The notes under the pieces: model-generated
Database searches by the model: none
The model's input: only the letters and a program-made list of their open reading frames with translations
What the model was told of the DNA's origin: nothing
Assembly: GCF_020510445.1 (NCBI RefSeq)
Contig: NZ_JAHBAG010000001.1
Span: forward strand, 1,526,501 to 1,590,500
DNA from: Hydrogenophaga taeniospiralis
Lineage (GTDB): Bacteria; Pseudomonadota; Gammaproteobacteria; Burkholderiales; Burkholderiaceae_C
DNA: 64,000 nucleotides
Direction of reading: 5' to 3'
Program-made: the position numbers and the translations under genes
In this document: one piece after another, positions 1 to 8,526 of the stretch
Position numbering within the stretch: position 1 is the stretch's first letter
Layout: each line of letters starts with the position of its first letter

Positions 1-1145
1 ATGAATGGTCCGACCTCAACGCCATTCGCGGCGACATTCACCAAGTGCGCGGCGAGGCGGAGCGTTTCGTGTCCGACTGGGAGGGACGCTTCAGGATCAG
101 GCAGAGCTACCAGGTCATGATCAGCGAATTTCGTGCCTTTCTGGCTGACACCGCACGCTGGGCGGATCAGGCCGACTTGTCATCCTTCCTGCCCCGCGAG
201 GCCGATGGCCGTATCCGCGCGGATGTGTTCGACGAGCTGTCCGCGCCCATCATGGAGAAGAGCGCGGAGTACCTGGTCTGGCTCGAAGACGAAGGCCCGC
301 GCGTGCCACTGGAGGACTCCGTGGCACACCGCAACTTCGCACAGACCTCGCTGCACCCCTTGATGCTGCGTGCGCCCTTCGTCTACCGCACCTTCACCAA
401 GCCGCTGGGTTATGCGGGCGACTACGAAATGGTCAATCAGATCCTGGGTGACCCGCGCCAGGGCCCCAACACCTACTTCCAGATCGTCAACGCCGCATTT
501 CTAAAGGCAGGTGTCGCCCAGGCACATCGCAACCGCATCGATATTCTGGTCGAGTCGCTGTTGCGAGTCGCCCAGCAAGCGCGGCGCGAAGGCCGCCAGG
601 CACGCGTGCTGAATGTGGGTTGCGGCCCGGCCGTGGAGATTCGACGCTTCATCGCCCAGGACGAAAATCCGGACAGCATTGCCTTCACGCTGATGGACTT
701 CAGCGAACCGACGATCGAGTACACGCGGAGCAAGATCGCCGAGGCTGCTCGCGAGACTGGCCGACGGGTGCAGGTCGAGTTCGTCAAAGAGTCCGTGCAC
801 GACCTGCTGAAGCGCACCAGCCGGCAGGCGCCTGTTCCCGAAAGCGAATCCCTCGATTTCGTGTACTGCGCGGGCCTGTTTGACTATCTTTCGGACAAGG
901 TCTGCTCTCGACTGCTGCGGTATTTCGTTTCGCGCGCGCAAGCCGGAGGGCGGGTTCTCGTGACCAACGTGCATTCGAACAATTTGCAGAAGACTCTCAT
1001 GGAGCATCTGCTGGAATGGCACTTGATCTACCGCGACGAGGTGGGGCTGGAGTCTGTCCTGCCGCCGGAGCGGCAGGACACTTCGATCTACACAGACGCC
1101 ACGGGTCTCAACGTCTTCGCCGAGTTCCGCGTCCCAACGATATGA
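1..1145 (+). CDS. phcB: PhcB-like SAM-dependent methyltransferase (5' partial)
   Basis: The reading frame is open from base 3, so the gene enters from the left and its start is outside the window; 380 codons are visible. A class I SAM-binding motif I (VLNVGCGP) is encoded near 606-629, followed by an acidic LMDFSEP strand typical of motif II. The segment before it (KPLGYAGDYEMV) is characteristic of the PhcB group. PhcB methylates a 3-hydroxy fatty acid to give the diffusible signal 3-OH-PAME or 3-OH-MAME in Ralstonia. The next three genes match phcS, phcR and phcQ in order, which supports the name better than the methyltransferase fold alone. The product is expected to be cytoplasmic. The true acyl chain of the signal cannot be read from sequence. 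Confidence 0.82.
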   Translation, partial: EWSDLNAIRGDIHQVRGEAERFVSDWEGRFRIRQSYQVMISEFRAFLADTARWADQADLSSFLPREADGRIRADVFDELSAPIMEKSAEYLVWLEDEGPRVPLEDSVAHRNFAQTSLHPLMLRAPFVYRTFTKPLGYAGDYEMVNQILGDPRQGPNTYFQIVNAAFLKAGVAQAHRNRIDILVESLLRVAQQARREGRQARVLNVGCGPAVEIRRFIAQDENPDSIAFTLMDFSEPTIEYTRSKIAEAARETGRRVQVEFVKESVHDLLKRTSRQAPVPESESLDFVYCAGLFDYLSDKVCSRLLRYFVSRAQAGGRVLVTNVHSNNLQKTLMEHLLEWHLIYRDEVGLESVLPPERQDTSIYTDATGLNVFAEFRVPTI

Positions 1146-1152
1146 GGGCCCG

Positions 1153-2502
1153 ATGATGCTCAGCTTTTCGCAGTTCCAGGTACCTGGATTGTCGCCCTAC
1201 CACGCGGAGCAAAACGAGTATCGTCGGGCGTATTCCAAGGGCACCGCGCTGGTGGCCTCGCTGCTGATCGTGCTCGGCTTGGGACTCGATTTCTCGCTAT
1301 ACAACGAGTTATTTGTGGTGCTGGCGCCGGTGCGTATCGGGACTGCGCTGGCAATCCTTCTAGTCTACTTGGTATTGCGGTCGCGCGTAGGCGCTGCCTG
1401 GGTCAGTCCGCTCACAATGCTCTGGCTTTCGATGCCGCAGTTGATGATCAGCTGGATGATCTGGCGCACGGAAGGTGATCGGTCGATCTACTTCGTGGGT
1501 CTGCACCTGGCGCTCTATGCCACAGGCATCATCCTGCCAGTGCGTTTTTTCGAAAGCCTGGCTTTCGGACTTGGCACGCTGGCGATATACGTTGCCGCCT
1601 GCGTGTTGCATCCGGGCGGCATCCAGGACGCATACCGATTTATCGGTTACTCGTTGTTTCTCCTCACAGCGGCTGTCCTGAGTTCCTTCTGCACGTATTT
1701 CAACGAGCGCGGTCGATTCAGCCTGTTCGCGCTGCGCCGCGAGGTCGCCGACCAGAACAAGGTCTTGATGGAGACCAATCGCACCTTGGCCGAACTCAAG
1801 GGCCAGTTGATCCAGCGCGAAAAAATGGCCGCCATCGGCACGCTCTCGGCCGGTCTGCTGCACGAGCTGAACAACCCGGTGAACTACAGCCTCATGGCGA
1901 TCAACATGGGGCTGGCCATGCCGGTCGCCGCCGCCGATGCCATGCTCAAGGAAAGCTTGCAGGACGCCCGCGAGGGCATGCAGCGCATCCAGAACATCGT
2001 CTCCGACTTGAAGACCTTCGCCTACCAGAAACCCGGTGAAAACAGCCAGCGCCCCTTCCTGCTGGAAAACGCCATCCGCTCGGCGCTGCGCCTGGCCGGC
2101 TACGAGCTCAAGGGCATCGACGTGTCGGTCGAGATGCCGCAGGACACGCACGTGCTGGGGGACGAGCCGGCCATCATTGGAGTGCTGATCAACCTGCTGA
2201 GCAACGCCGCGCACGCGGTGCAGAAGGCCCAGCGCGAGCAACCGCAGATCGCGCTGCGCGTGCAGGCGCGCGAGGGGCGCCTGTGGGTGTCGGTGCGCGA
2301 CAACGGCCTGGGCATCGAACCGGCCAACATCGGACGCGTGTTCGAGCCCTTCTTCACCACCCGCGACGTGGGCGCCGGCCTGGGGTTGGGCCTGAGCATG
2401 AGCTACGGCATCGTGCAGCGCCATGGAGGCACCCTGATGGTCGAGAGCGAGCCGGGTGCCTGGACCGAATTTGTCTTTGATTTACCGAGGCCACCCGCAT
2501 GA
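1153..2502 (+). CDS. phcS: PhcS-like membrane sensor histidine kinase
   Basis: 449 residues. About six hydrophobic segments span residues 30-183 and form a membrane sensor without a large periplasmic domain. A short coiled coil follows, then an H-box (LLHELNNPVNY, His237), an N-box (LLSNAAHAV), and ATP-lid motifs DNGLGI and GLGLGLSMSYG. In the Phc system this kinase senses the 3-hydroxy fatty acid methyl ester and passes phosphate to PhcR/PhcQ. It starts 8 nt after phcB, and its stop overlaps the phcR start (ATGA), so translation is probably coupled. The sensor type (six helices, no PAS or HAMP domain) matches PhcS, LqsS and JqsS. Ligand binding is inferred from the family. Confidence 0.82.
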   Translation: MMLSFSQFQVPGLSPYHAEQNEYRRAYSKGTALVASLLIVLGLGLDFSLYNELFVVLAPVRIGTALAILLVYLVLRSRVGAAWVSPLTMLWLSMPQLMISWMIWRTEGDRSIYFVGLHLALYATGIILPVRFFESLAFGLGTLAIYVAACVLHPGGIQDAYRFIGYSLFLLTAAVLSSFCTYFNERGRFSLFALRREVADQNKVLMETNRTLAELKGQLIQREKMAAIGTLSAGLLHELNNPVNYSLMAINMGLAMPVAAADAMLKESLQDAREGMQRIQNIVSDLKTFAYQKPGENSQRPFLLENAIRSALRLAGYELKGIDVSVEMPQDTHVLGDEPAIIGVLINLLSNAAHAVQKAQREQPQIALRVQAREGRLWVSVRDNGLGIEPANIGRVFEPFFTTRDVGAGLGLGLSMSYGIVQRHGGTLMVESEPGAWTEFVFDLPRPPA

Positions 2503-3704
2503 ACTCCAACCCCGCAGGCAGTTCGCCCGCACAGATGGGCACGTACGCCATCCTGATGGTGGACGACGAGCCGCAGGCCTGCAAATGGTTTGCGCGCATG
2601 TACGGCGACGAGTTCTCCGTCCTCACGGCCGGCAGCGTGGACGAAGCGCTGGCCCTGCTGGAGCAGCGCGGGCACGAGGTGGCCGTGCTGCTCACCGACT
2701 ACGCCATGCCGGTGCGCGACGGCGTGACCCTGCTCAGCGAGGTTCGGCAGCGCTTTCCCCACGTGGCGCGGCTGCTGGTGTCGGCCTACGCGGACAAGGA
2801 CGTTGCCATGTCCGCGGTCAACCAGGGGCATGTGGAGGCGATCCTGGAAAAGCCGCTGGACGAGGCCCTGACGCGCCAGGTGCTGCGCGAGGCGCTGGCC
2901 TCCAGCGTGCGGCGCGCGCGCGAGCACGCGCTGATCGAGCGCCGCGCGGCCACCCTGCGCGAGACCCTGGGCTTCCTGGCGCACGAAGTCACCACGCCGC
3001 TGGCGACGGTGCGCGGCTACCTCGCGGCGATGCGCGAGCGCCACCGCGACCTGCCCGAGGGCGAGGCCGGCATGGCGCACATCGCGCAGCAAAAGCCCGG
3101 TGAAGTGCTCAAGATGATCGAGGCGGCGCAGCGCCGTGCCGATTACGCGCAGTCCCTGGTGTCCACCTTTGTGCTGACCGCGCGCGACGCCTACCGCCGA
3201 GAGGCCTCCGAGAGCCTGCTTGCCAGCGATCTGGTGGGGGCCGTGCGCGACGAATACCCGTTCGACGGCGACGAGGCGCAGTGGCTGACCTGCGACCTGG
3301 CGGCCGATTTCCGCCTGCCGGGCCGTCGTGACCTGCTCTACCTGGTGCTGTGCACCCTGGTGAAGAACGCGCTGCTGGCGCTGCGCTCGGACTTGCCCGC
3401 GCAGCCCGGGGTGCTCATCGCGCTGCTGCGGGCGGTGCCCGCGCCGGGCCTGCCCGAGCAGGCCGCCATCTGCGTGAGCGACAACGGCCCGGGCGTGCCG
3501 CCCGATGTGTTGCAGCGCCTGACCCGGGAGCCCGTGACCACGCGGGCCGATGCGGGCGGCAGCGGCATGGGCCTGCTGTTCTGCCGGCGTGTGATGACCA
3601 CCCTGGGTGGCTCCATCGACGTGCGGTCCGAACCGGGTCAGGGCACGGCGGTGACGCTGTATTTCCCATCCACCGACGACTTCAAACCCGAGGAGGCTCC
3701 ATGA
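2499..3704 (+). CDS. phcR: PhcR-like hybrid response regulator with C-terminal histidine kinase domain
   Basis: 401 residues. An N-terminal receiver domain (MVDDEPQ acidic pair, phospho-acceptor in LLTDYAMP at Asp67, conserved Lys in ILEKPLDE) is followed by a kinase transmitter instead of a DNA-binding output. The transmitter has an H-box FLAHEVTTPLATV with His162, N-box LVKNALLAL, G1 box SDNGPGVP and G2 box GSGMGLLFC. This receiver-plus-kinase order is the hallmark of PhcR. It overlaps phcS by 4 nt at its start and phcQ by 4 nt at its end. In Ralstonia PhcR and PhcQ together control the LysR regulator PhcA. No phcA lies in this window. Confidence 0.82.
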   Translation: MNSNPAGSSPAQMGTYAILMVDDEPQACKWFARMYGDEFSVLTAGSVDEALALLEQRGHEVAVLLTDYAMPVRDGVTLLSEVRQRFPHVARLLVSAYADKDVAMSAVNQGHVEAILEKPLDEALTRQVLREALASSVRRAREHALIERRAATLRETLGFLAHEVTTPLATVRGYLAAMRERHRDLPEGEAGMAHIAQQKPGEVLKMIEAAQRRADYAQSLVSTFVLTARDAYRREASESLLASDLVGAVRDEYPFDGDEAQWLTCDLAADFRLPGRRDLLYLVLCTLVKNALLALRSDLPAQPGVLIALLRAVPAPGLPEQAAICVSDNGPGVPPDVLQRLTREPVTTRADAGGSGMGLLFCRRVMTTLGGSIDVRSEPGQGTAVTLYFPSTDDFKPEEAP

Positions 3705-4654
3705 AGCCCACCAAGATCCTGTATGTCGACGACGAGGCGATGGCCTTGAAGTATTTCGAGCGCCTGGTCGGCCCGCTCGCACCGGTGCTCACCGCCGGCT
3801 CGGTGGAAGAGGGGCGCGCGATGTTGCGCGACCACGGCGACGAGATCGCCGTGCTGGTGTGCGACCAACGCATGCCGGGCGAGCGGGGCAACGAACTGCT
3901 GCGCCACGCCCGCGAGTACTACCCCGGCATCGTGCGCATGTTGACCACCGCGTACTCCGAGCTGGGCGAGGCCATCGAGGCGATCAACACCGGCGAGATC
4001 TACCGCTACATCAACAAACCCTGGGAACTGGACAGCCTGCGGGCCGACCTGCGCAACGCGCTGGAGCTGGCGGACTTGCGCGGCGAGCGCGACGGCCTGC
4101 TGCGCGACAAGCTGCTCGCGCAGCAAGGCCAGCTGCTGGGCAACCGCCTAGCCGCGCTGCTGATGGTGGGCGCGGCCGTGCACGGCGAGGGGGCCGAGCC
4201 GGCCCTGTACCGCTTTGCCCAGACCGCGCTGGCCGCGGGCTGCACGGCACCCGCACTCGACTGGAACCACTGGGACCACGCCGACCTGTTGCAGGCCGAG
4301 GCGCGGCGCGGCGCGTCGATCGCCGCGCAGTTGCGGCTGTGGCAGGAGCGTTTCGGTCCACGGAGTGACGGCGCCACGGCGCTGTCCGCGCTGGCGCAGG
4401 CGGTGGGGGGGGAGGTGCAGGACGACAGCGTGCGGCTGAACGACGCGGTGCCCTTGACGGCACTGCTGTCGGCACCGGCCGGCGCTGCCGCCAGCGAGGC
4501 GCAATGTGCCTGGCTGGCCTGGTTGCTCTGGCAGGGCGGGGGCGCGCAGATCGAAGCGGTGGACGGCGCCTGGCGCGTGAAACCCGCGAGCGCCGAGACG
4601 CCGCCTGTTGACTGGCTGGCCGATGCGATGGAGCGCGTGGGCGGTCATGCCTGA
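3701..4654 (+). CDS. phcQ: PhcQ-like response regulator
   Basis: 317 residues, starting at an ATG that overlaps the phcR stop (ATGA), with an AGGAGG-type ribosome binding site 5 nt upstream. Residues 1-125 are a receiver domain (YVDDE, Asp55 in VCDQRMPG, Lys in YINKPWE). The RYINKPW motif is typical of the RpfG/PhcQ receiver group. The remaining 190 residues are Ala/Leu-rich with no recognisable DNA-binding or enzymatic motif, so the output is probably a protein-protein contact. It is the last gene of the four-gene operon, and a hairpin follows the stop codon. Confidence 0.8.
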   Translation: MKPTKILYVDDEAMALKYFERLVGPLAPVLTAGSVEEGRAMLRDHGDEIAVLVCDQRMPGERGNELLRHAREYYPGIVRMLTTAYSELGEAIEAINTGEIYRYINKPWELDSLRADLRNALELADLRGERDGLLRDKLLAQQGQLLGNRLAALLMVGAAVHGEGAEPALYRFAQTALAAGCTAPALDWNHWDHADLLQAEARRGASIAAQLRLWQERFGPRSDGATALSALAQAVGGEVQDDSVRLNDAVPLTALLSAPAGAAASEAQCAWLAWLLWQGGGAQIEAVDGAWRVKPASAETPPVDWLADAMERVGGHA

Positions 4655-4664
4655 GTTCCGGGCC

Positions 4665-4703
4665 GCAGCGGGCGGGTGACCCCCAAAGGGCGCCACCCGC
4701 TGC
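4665..4703. terminator. GC-rich hairpin between phcQ and ohr
   Basis: Eight-base arms (GCAGCGGG at 4665-4672 and CCCGCTGC at 4696-4703) enclose a further imperfect stem. It sits between the convergent ends of phcQ (+) and ohr (-) and has no U-run. It is a likely bidirectional stop or transcript-end stabiliser. Confidence 0.4.
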
Positions 4704-4721
4704 CATGACCCGGGGAGGCGA

Positions 4722-5153
4722 TCAGGCGGCCAGAGCGATCGTCACGTCGATGTTGCCGCGCGTGGCGTTGGAGTACGGGCACACCTGGTGCGCGGTGTCC
4801 AGCAGGTCTTGCGCCACGGCGCGGTCCATGCCGGGCAGGCTCACGGTCAGGCGCGCGGCGATGCCGAAGCCGGCCGGGATCGGGCCAATGTCCACTTCGG
4901 CGTCGATCGACGCGTCGGCCGGAACGGCCACTTTCTTCATGCCCGCCACGTGCTTGAGCGCGCCCATGAAGCAGGCCGAATAACCCGCGGCGAACAGCTG
5001 TTCGGGGTTGGTCGCATTGCCGGCTCCACCCATGGCCTTGGGCGGGGACAGCTTGATGTCGAGCAGGCCGTCGTCGGTGCGCGAGCTGCCTTCGCGGCCG
5101 CCGGTGGTGTGGGCGCGGGCGGTGTAGATCACTTTGTCGAGGGAGGTTGCCAT
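4722..5153 (-). CDS. ohr: Organic hydroperoxide resistance protein Ohr (OsmC family)
   Basis: 143 residues, the usual Ohr length. Ohr reduces organic and fatty acid hydroperoxides with a reactive cysteine recycled by lipoylated proteins. The peroxidatic cysteine is Cys61 in GYSACFMGAL and the resolving cysteine is Cys125 in VCPYSNATRGN; both contexts are Ohr-specific and exclude a plain OsmC. The start is preceded by AAAGGA at good spacing. It lies 53 bp downstream of ohrR on the same strand, so the pair is probably cotranscribed and repressed by OhrR. Confidence 0.95.
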   Translation of the reverse strand: MATSLDKVIYTARAHTTGGREGSSRTDDGLLDIKLSPPKAMGGAGNATNPEQLFAAGYSACFMGALKHVAGMKKVAVPADASIDAEVDIGPIPAGFGIAARLTVSLPGMDRAVAQDLLDTAHQVCPYSNATRGNIDVTIALAA

Positions 5154-5206
5154 GGTGGTTCCTTTGAGGGTGGTTGCTTCAGCGAAGCGGGGTGAAAAAG
5201 AGGTGT

Positions 5207-5656
5207 TTAGGCGACGAGCCGGTTGCGCAGCGCCTGGATCTGGTGGGTCAATGCCATGGCGTCGGCCACTTCGCATTGCGTGGCCTGCAGCACGCAGCCC
5301 GGCAGGCGGGCGGCGCGGGCCTTGAGCTTGCGGCCGGCGGCGGTGAGGCGGATCAGCACCCGGCGCTCGTCCTGCGCATCGCGCAGCCGGGAGACCAGAC
5401 CGGCCGACTCCATGCGCTTGAGCAGCGGGGTGAGGGTGCCCGAGTCGAGGTAGAGCCGCTCGCCGAGCTCGGAGACGGTCGGACCATCCTGTTCCCACAG
5501 CGCCAGCAGGGCGAGGTACTGCGGGTAGGTCAGGCCCAGCTCGTCGAGCAGGGGCTTGTACAGCTTGGTCATGGCCAGCGACGCGGAGTACAGCGCAAAG
5601 CAGAGCTGGTTGTCCAGCCGCAAGGCCTGATCGGTGTTGAGAGTGGGTGTTGCCAT
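5207..5656 (-). CDS. ohrR: MarR-family organic peroxide sensor OhrR
   Basis: 149 residues. A winged-helix MarR fold contains the OhrR signature [13 protein letters not shown] with the peroxide-sensing Cys19. Further cysteines near residue 120 (LPGC, TQC) suggest the two-cysteine subclass. Oxidation releases it from DNA and induces ohr. I chose the ATG at 5656: a TTG start at 5677 would put the first codons inside the operator repeats, and a good -10 hexamer ends 7 nt before this ATG, so the mRNA may be leaderless. Confidence 0.92.
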   Translation of the reverse strand: MATPTLNTDQALRLDNQLCFALYSASLAMTKLYKPLLDELGLTYPQYLALLALWEQDGPTVSELGERLYLDSGTLTPLLKRMESAGLVSRLRDAQDERRVLIRLTAAGRKLKARAARLPGCVLQATQCEVADAMALTHQIQALRNRLVA

Positions 5657-5663
5657 GGGGTGA

Positions 5664-5700
5664 ACTGTAGATGGCAATTAAATTGTGTGCAATTGAATTG
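5664..5700 (-). promoter_or_regulatory. ohrR promoter with two OhrR operator palindromes
   Basis: Reading the minus strand, TTGCAC (5692-5687) and TACAGT (5669-5664) form a -35/-10 pair with exactly 17 bp spacing. Two 11-bp palindromes of the form CAATT-N-AATTG lie at 5675-5685 and 5690-5700, overlapping the spacer and -35. AATT-rich inverted repeats are the known type of OhrR site, so this looks like autorepression of the ohrR-ohr unit. Confidence 0.75.
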
Positions 5701-5774
5701 CTAAAAACCTTTTTAAATACAGGGTCATCGCGGAGCGCGACACGTGACGCGCGAAGTGGTCCAGCCGGGGCCAG

Positions 5775-5845
5775 CGCGGAACCGACTTTGCCGGGCCGCT
5801 GCTGGCGCCCCTTGAGGGGGGGCGCGAAGCGCCGCGGGGTGGGCA
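5775..5845. repeat. Dispersed GC-rich hairpin repeat, copy 1
   Basis: It contains the family core: GGAACCG, a small CGGC/GCCG-type hairpin, a CCCCTTGAGGGG stem, a GCGCGAAGCGC stem and a terminal G-run. It lies between divergently oriented ohrR and the 3' end of srkA. Confidence 0.6.
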
Positions 5846-5850
5846 CTCCT

Positions 5851-6909
5851 CTACACCATCAAGGGCGCGCCCTGCATTTCCTCGATCTGCTCGACCAGCA
5901 TGTCGACCTGGCTTTGCCAGTAGTCGCGGCTGCCGAACCAGGGGAAGTTGACCGGGAAGGCCGGGTCCTGCCAGCGGCGCGCCAGCCAGGCGCTGTAGTG
6001 GATCAGGCGCAGGGTGCGCAGCGGTTCGATCAGCGCGAGTTCGCGCCGGTCGAAAGGGCGGAACTGTTCGTAGCCGTCGATCAGCGCGCCGAGTTGCTGC
6101 GTCTGCTGGCGCCGGTCGCCGCTGAGCAGCATCCACAGGTCCTGCACCGCCGGGCCGGTGCGCGCGTCGTCCAGGTCCACGAAATGCGGGCCGGCGCCGG
6201 GCTGGCCTTCGGGGGTCCAGAGGATGTTGCCGGGGTGGCAGTCGCCGTGCAGCCGGATGCGGGCGATGCCGCCGTCGTTTGCTTCCTCCGTGGCCGCGCC
6301 GGGCGCCTGCGGAAGCAGCGCCGGGTGCGCCTCGATCAGCGCCAAGGCTTCTTGCAGGGCCTCGGTCCAGGCGGTGCGCACCTCGGGCGCGATGGCGTCG
6401 TGTTGCAGCAGCCAGTCGCGCGGCTCGTGCGCGAAGGTGGTGGCGTCGAGCGCCGGGCGGCAGACGAACGGGCGCGATGCGCCCACCGTGTGGATGCGCG
6501 CCAGAAAGCGGCCGATCCATTCGAGCACCTCGAAGTCGTCCAGCTCGGGCCGGCGCCCGCCGCGGCGCGGGCTCACGGCAAAGGCGAAGCCGCCGAAGTG
6601 GTGCAGCGTGGCCCCCTGGACCACCAGCGGCGGCACCACGGGGATTTCGGCCGCCACCAGTTCGGCCGCAAAGGCGTGCTCTTCGGCGATCTGTTCGTCG
6701 CTCCAGCGCTCGGGGCGGTAGAACTTGGCGACCACCTGCTCGTGCCCCTCGTGCGGCGTTTCCAGATGGATCTGGTAGACCCGGTTCTCGAAGCTGTTGA
6801 GCGCGGCCATGCGCCCGTCGCCCCACAGGCCGATCTGGCCCAGCGCGTCCTGCACCACGTCGGGGGTGAGGGCGGTGTAGGGGTGGAGGTGGGGGGCATC
6901 GGAGGTCAT
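5851..6909 (-). CDS. srkA: Stress response kinase SrkA/YihE (aminoglycoside phosphotransferase fold)
   Basis: 352 residues, close to E. coli SrkA. The catalytic loop is RLHGDCHPGNILW and the metal-binding motif is FVDLDDA, both diagnostic of the SrkA subgroup. The N-terminal lobe contains the ENRVYQI and VVAKFYRPERW strands with the nucleotide lysine. SrkA is a cytoplasmic Ser/Thr kinase that counteracts MazEF-mediated and oxidative stress killing in E. coli; that role is transferred from family knowledge. It is divergent from the methyltransferase gene at 6967. Confidence 0.9.
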   Translation of the reverse strand: MTSDAPHLHPYTALTPDVVQDALGQIGLWGDGRMAALNSFENRVYQIHLETPHEGHEQVVAKFYRPERWSDEQIAEEHAFAAELVAAEIPVVPPLVVQGATLHHFGGFAFAVSPRRGGRRPELDDFEVLEWIGRFLARIHTVGASRPFVCRPALDATTFAHEPRDWLLQHDAIAPEVRTAWTEALQEALALIEAHPALLPQAPGAATEEANDGGIARIRLHGDCHPGNILWTPEGQPGAGPHFVDLDDARTGPAVQDLWMLLSGDRRQQTQQLGALIDGYEQFRPFDRRELALIEPLRTLRLIHYSAWLARRWQDPAFPVNFPWFGSRDYWQSQVDMLVEQIEEMQGAPLMV

Positions 6910-6954
6910 GGGCGATTGTCGCCGCGCCGGGTGGGCGCCGCCATAGCCCTCGCC

Positions 6955-6960
6955 TATGAT
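6955..6960 (+). promoter_or_regulatory. -10-like hexamer abutting a start codon
   Basis: TATGAT is followed by 6 nt and then the ATG at 6967. Such spacing predicts a leaderless transcript. No convincing -35 is visible. Confidence 0.4.
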
Positions 6961-6966
6961 CGGCGC

Positions 6967-7854
6967 ATGTCCAAAGCCGCCCTGAAAAAACGCCCGCCCC
7001 AGACCCTGGAGGAGCAACTGCCCGAGCTGCGGCCGGGCCAGTCGGTGGAGCTGCTCAAGGAGCTGCACATCCTCACTCGCGAGGGCAAGCTCAACCAGGA
7101 CACCCGGCGCAAGCTCAAGCAGGTCTACCACCTGGTGCAGTTCATCGAACCGCTGCTGGCCGAGGTGCTGAAAGAGCGCGGCGACGTGACCCTGGCCGAC
7201 CACGGCGCGGGCAAGTCCTACCTGGGTTTCATCCTCTACGACCTGTTCTTCAAGGACAAGCCGGTGGGCCACGTGTATGGCGTGGAATCGCGCGCCGAGC
7301 TGGTGGAAAAGTCGCAGGCGCTCGCGACCCGGCTGGGCTTCGAGCGCATGGCCTTCCTGGCCACCACGGTGCAGCAGGCGCTGAGCCACCTCGAGCTGCC
7401 GCCGCGCATCGACGTGGTGACCGCGCTGCACGCCTGTGACACCGCCACCGACGATGCAATTCGCTTCGGTCTGGCCAAGCAGGCGCGCTTCATGGTGCTG
7501 GTGCCGTGTTGCCAGGCCGAGGTGGCGGGCGTGATGCGCAGCAACAAGGCGCTGAACCTGGCACGCACGCCGCTGGCCGAACTCTGGCGCCACCCGCTGC
7601 ACACGCGCGAGTTCGGCAGCCAGATCACCAATGTGCTGCGCTGCCTGCAGCTCGAAGCCCATGGCTACGGCGTCACCGTGACCGAGCTGGTGGGCTGGGA
7701 GCACTCCATGAAGAACGAGCTGATCCTGGCCCGCAAGGCCGGGCCGGACCACACCGCGCAACAGGCCCGGGCCCGCGCGCGTCTGCAGCAGGTGCTCGAA
7801 GAACTCGGCCTGCAGGCCCTGAGCGAACGGTTCCTGGGCGGCTTGCAGGCTTGA
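6967..7854 (+). CDS. Class I SAM-dependent methyltransferase, substrate unknown
   Basis: 295 residues. After a Lys/Arg-rich, probably nucleic-acid-friendly N-terminus (KQVYHLVQFIEPLL), motif I reads LADHGAGKSYLGFIL, then GVESRAELV (motif II) and a catalytic-type strand VTALHACDTATDDAI followed by VPCCQAEV. The ALHACD and PCCQ pattern is seen in the METTL25/GCD14-like group of conserved bacterial methyltransferases, often thought to act on RNA. I do not know the substrate. No Shine-Dalgarno precedes the ATG. The stop codon abuts the convergent DUF2059 gene. Confidence 0.8.
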   Translation: MSKAALKKRPPQTLEEQLPELRPGQSVELLKELHILTREGKLNQDTRRKLKQVYHLVQFIEPLLAEVLKERGDVTLADHGAGKSYLGFILYDLFFKDKPVGHVYGVESRAELVEKSQALATRLGFERMAFLATTVQQALSHLELPPRIDVVTALHACDTATDDAIRFGLAKQARFMVLVPCCQAEVAGVMRSNKALNLARTPLAELWRHPLHTREFGSQITNVLRCLQLEAHGYGVTVTELVGWEHSMKNELILARKAGPDHTAQQARARARLQQVLEELGLQALSERFLGGLQA

Positions 7855-8445
7855 CTATTTCCCGGCGGGTTTGGCGGGGACGGAGGCCGCCGGCGTGGCG
7901 GGGCCCCCCAGGCGTTTGCTGATCGATTGTTCGAGCTGCTTGAGCTTGGGTTCGACGGTGCCGCGCGTGTCGGCCAGCAGCTTTTCCTGCAGGGCCTTTT
8001 GCATGCTGCCCGTGAGCTGCATGTATTTGGCGTAGACCGGCGACTCCAGCAAGGTCACGATCTGGAGCAGTTCGGCTTCGCTGAACTTCTCTTCCAGCAG
8101 ACTGCCGACCGTGGTGGGCGCGAGCTTGACGGCGCGGGTGGTCACCAGCGGCACGGTCTCGTTCAGGTATTTGGCGGTGTCGGCCTGGATTTCCTTGGCC
8201 ACGGTCTCGCGCCGGTCGGCGCTCACCGCGTTGGGCAGGATGACGTCGGCGCGGTCGAGCAACTGGGCCGCGGGCTGTTCGGCCATGGCGCGCGCCAGGG
8301 CTTCGATGCCCGGTTGTTGCAGCTTGAGCAGGCGGGCCACCAGCTCTTTCTTGGCGGCCGGGGCCGGGGTCTGGGCGCTGGCGCCGGTGGCGGCGATCAA
8401 CAGGGCCAGGGTGAGGGTCAGGGTGTGCAAGGGTTTTTTCAGCAT
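7855..8445 (-). CDS. Periplasmic DUF2059 domain protein
   Basis: 196 residues with a clear Sec signal peptide (hydrophobic LTLTLALLIAATGASA, cleavage expected after ASA). The mature part is helical with the FSEAELLQIVTLLESPVYAKYMQL stretch typical of DUF2059 proteins, whose function is unknown. The C-terminus is low-complexity Ala/Pro/Lys. It may be secreted or periplasmic. It is convergent with the preceding methyltransferase gene with no gap, and divergent from the lipoprotein at 8527. Confidence 0.85.
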   Translation of the reverse strand: MLKKPLHTLTLTLALLIAATGASAQTPAPAAKKELVARLLKLQQPGIEALARAMAEQPAAQLLDRADVILPNAVSADRRETVAKEIQADTAKYLNETVPLVTTRAVKLAPTTVGSLLEEKFSEAELLQIVTLLESPVYAKYMQLTGSMQKALQEKLLADTRGTVEPKLKQLEQSISKRLGGPATPAASVPAKPAGK

Positions 8446-8514
8446 GGCGGATGGTACCCACATCGCCGAAGCGCGGATGTAACCAGCCATGTGCACCGCC
8501 GCTGGCCCCCGGGC

Positions 8515-8520
8515 TACCAT
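8515..8520 (+). promoter_or_regulatory. -10-like hexamer abutting a start codon
   Basis: TACCAT, then GGCGCC, then the ATG at 8527. Same geometry as 6955 and others in this window. Confidence 0.4.
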
Positions 8521-8526
8521 GGCGCC

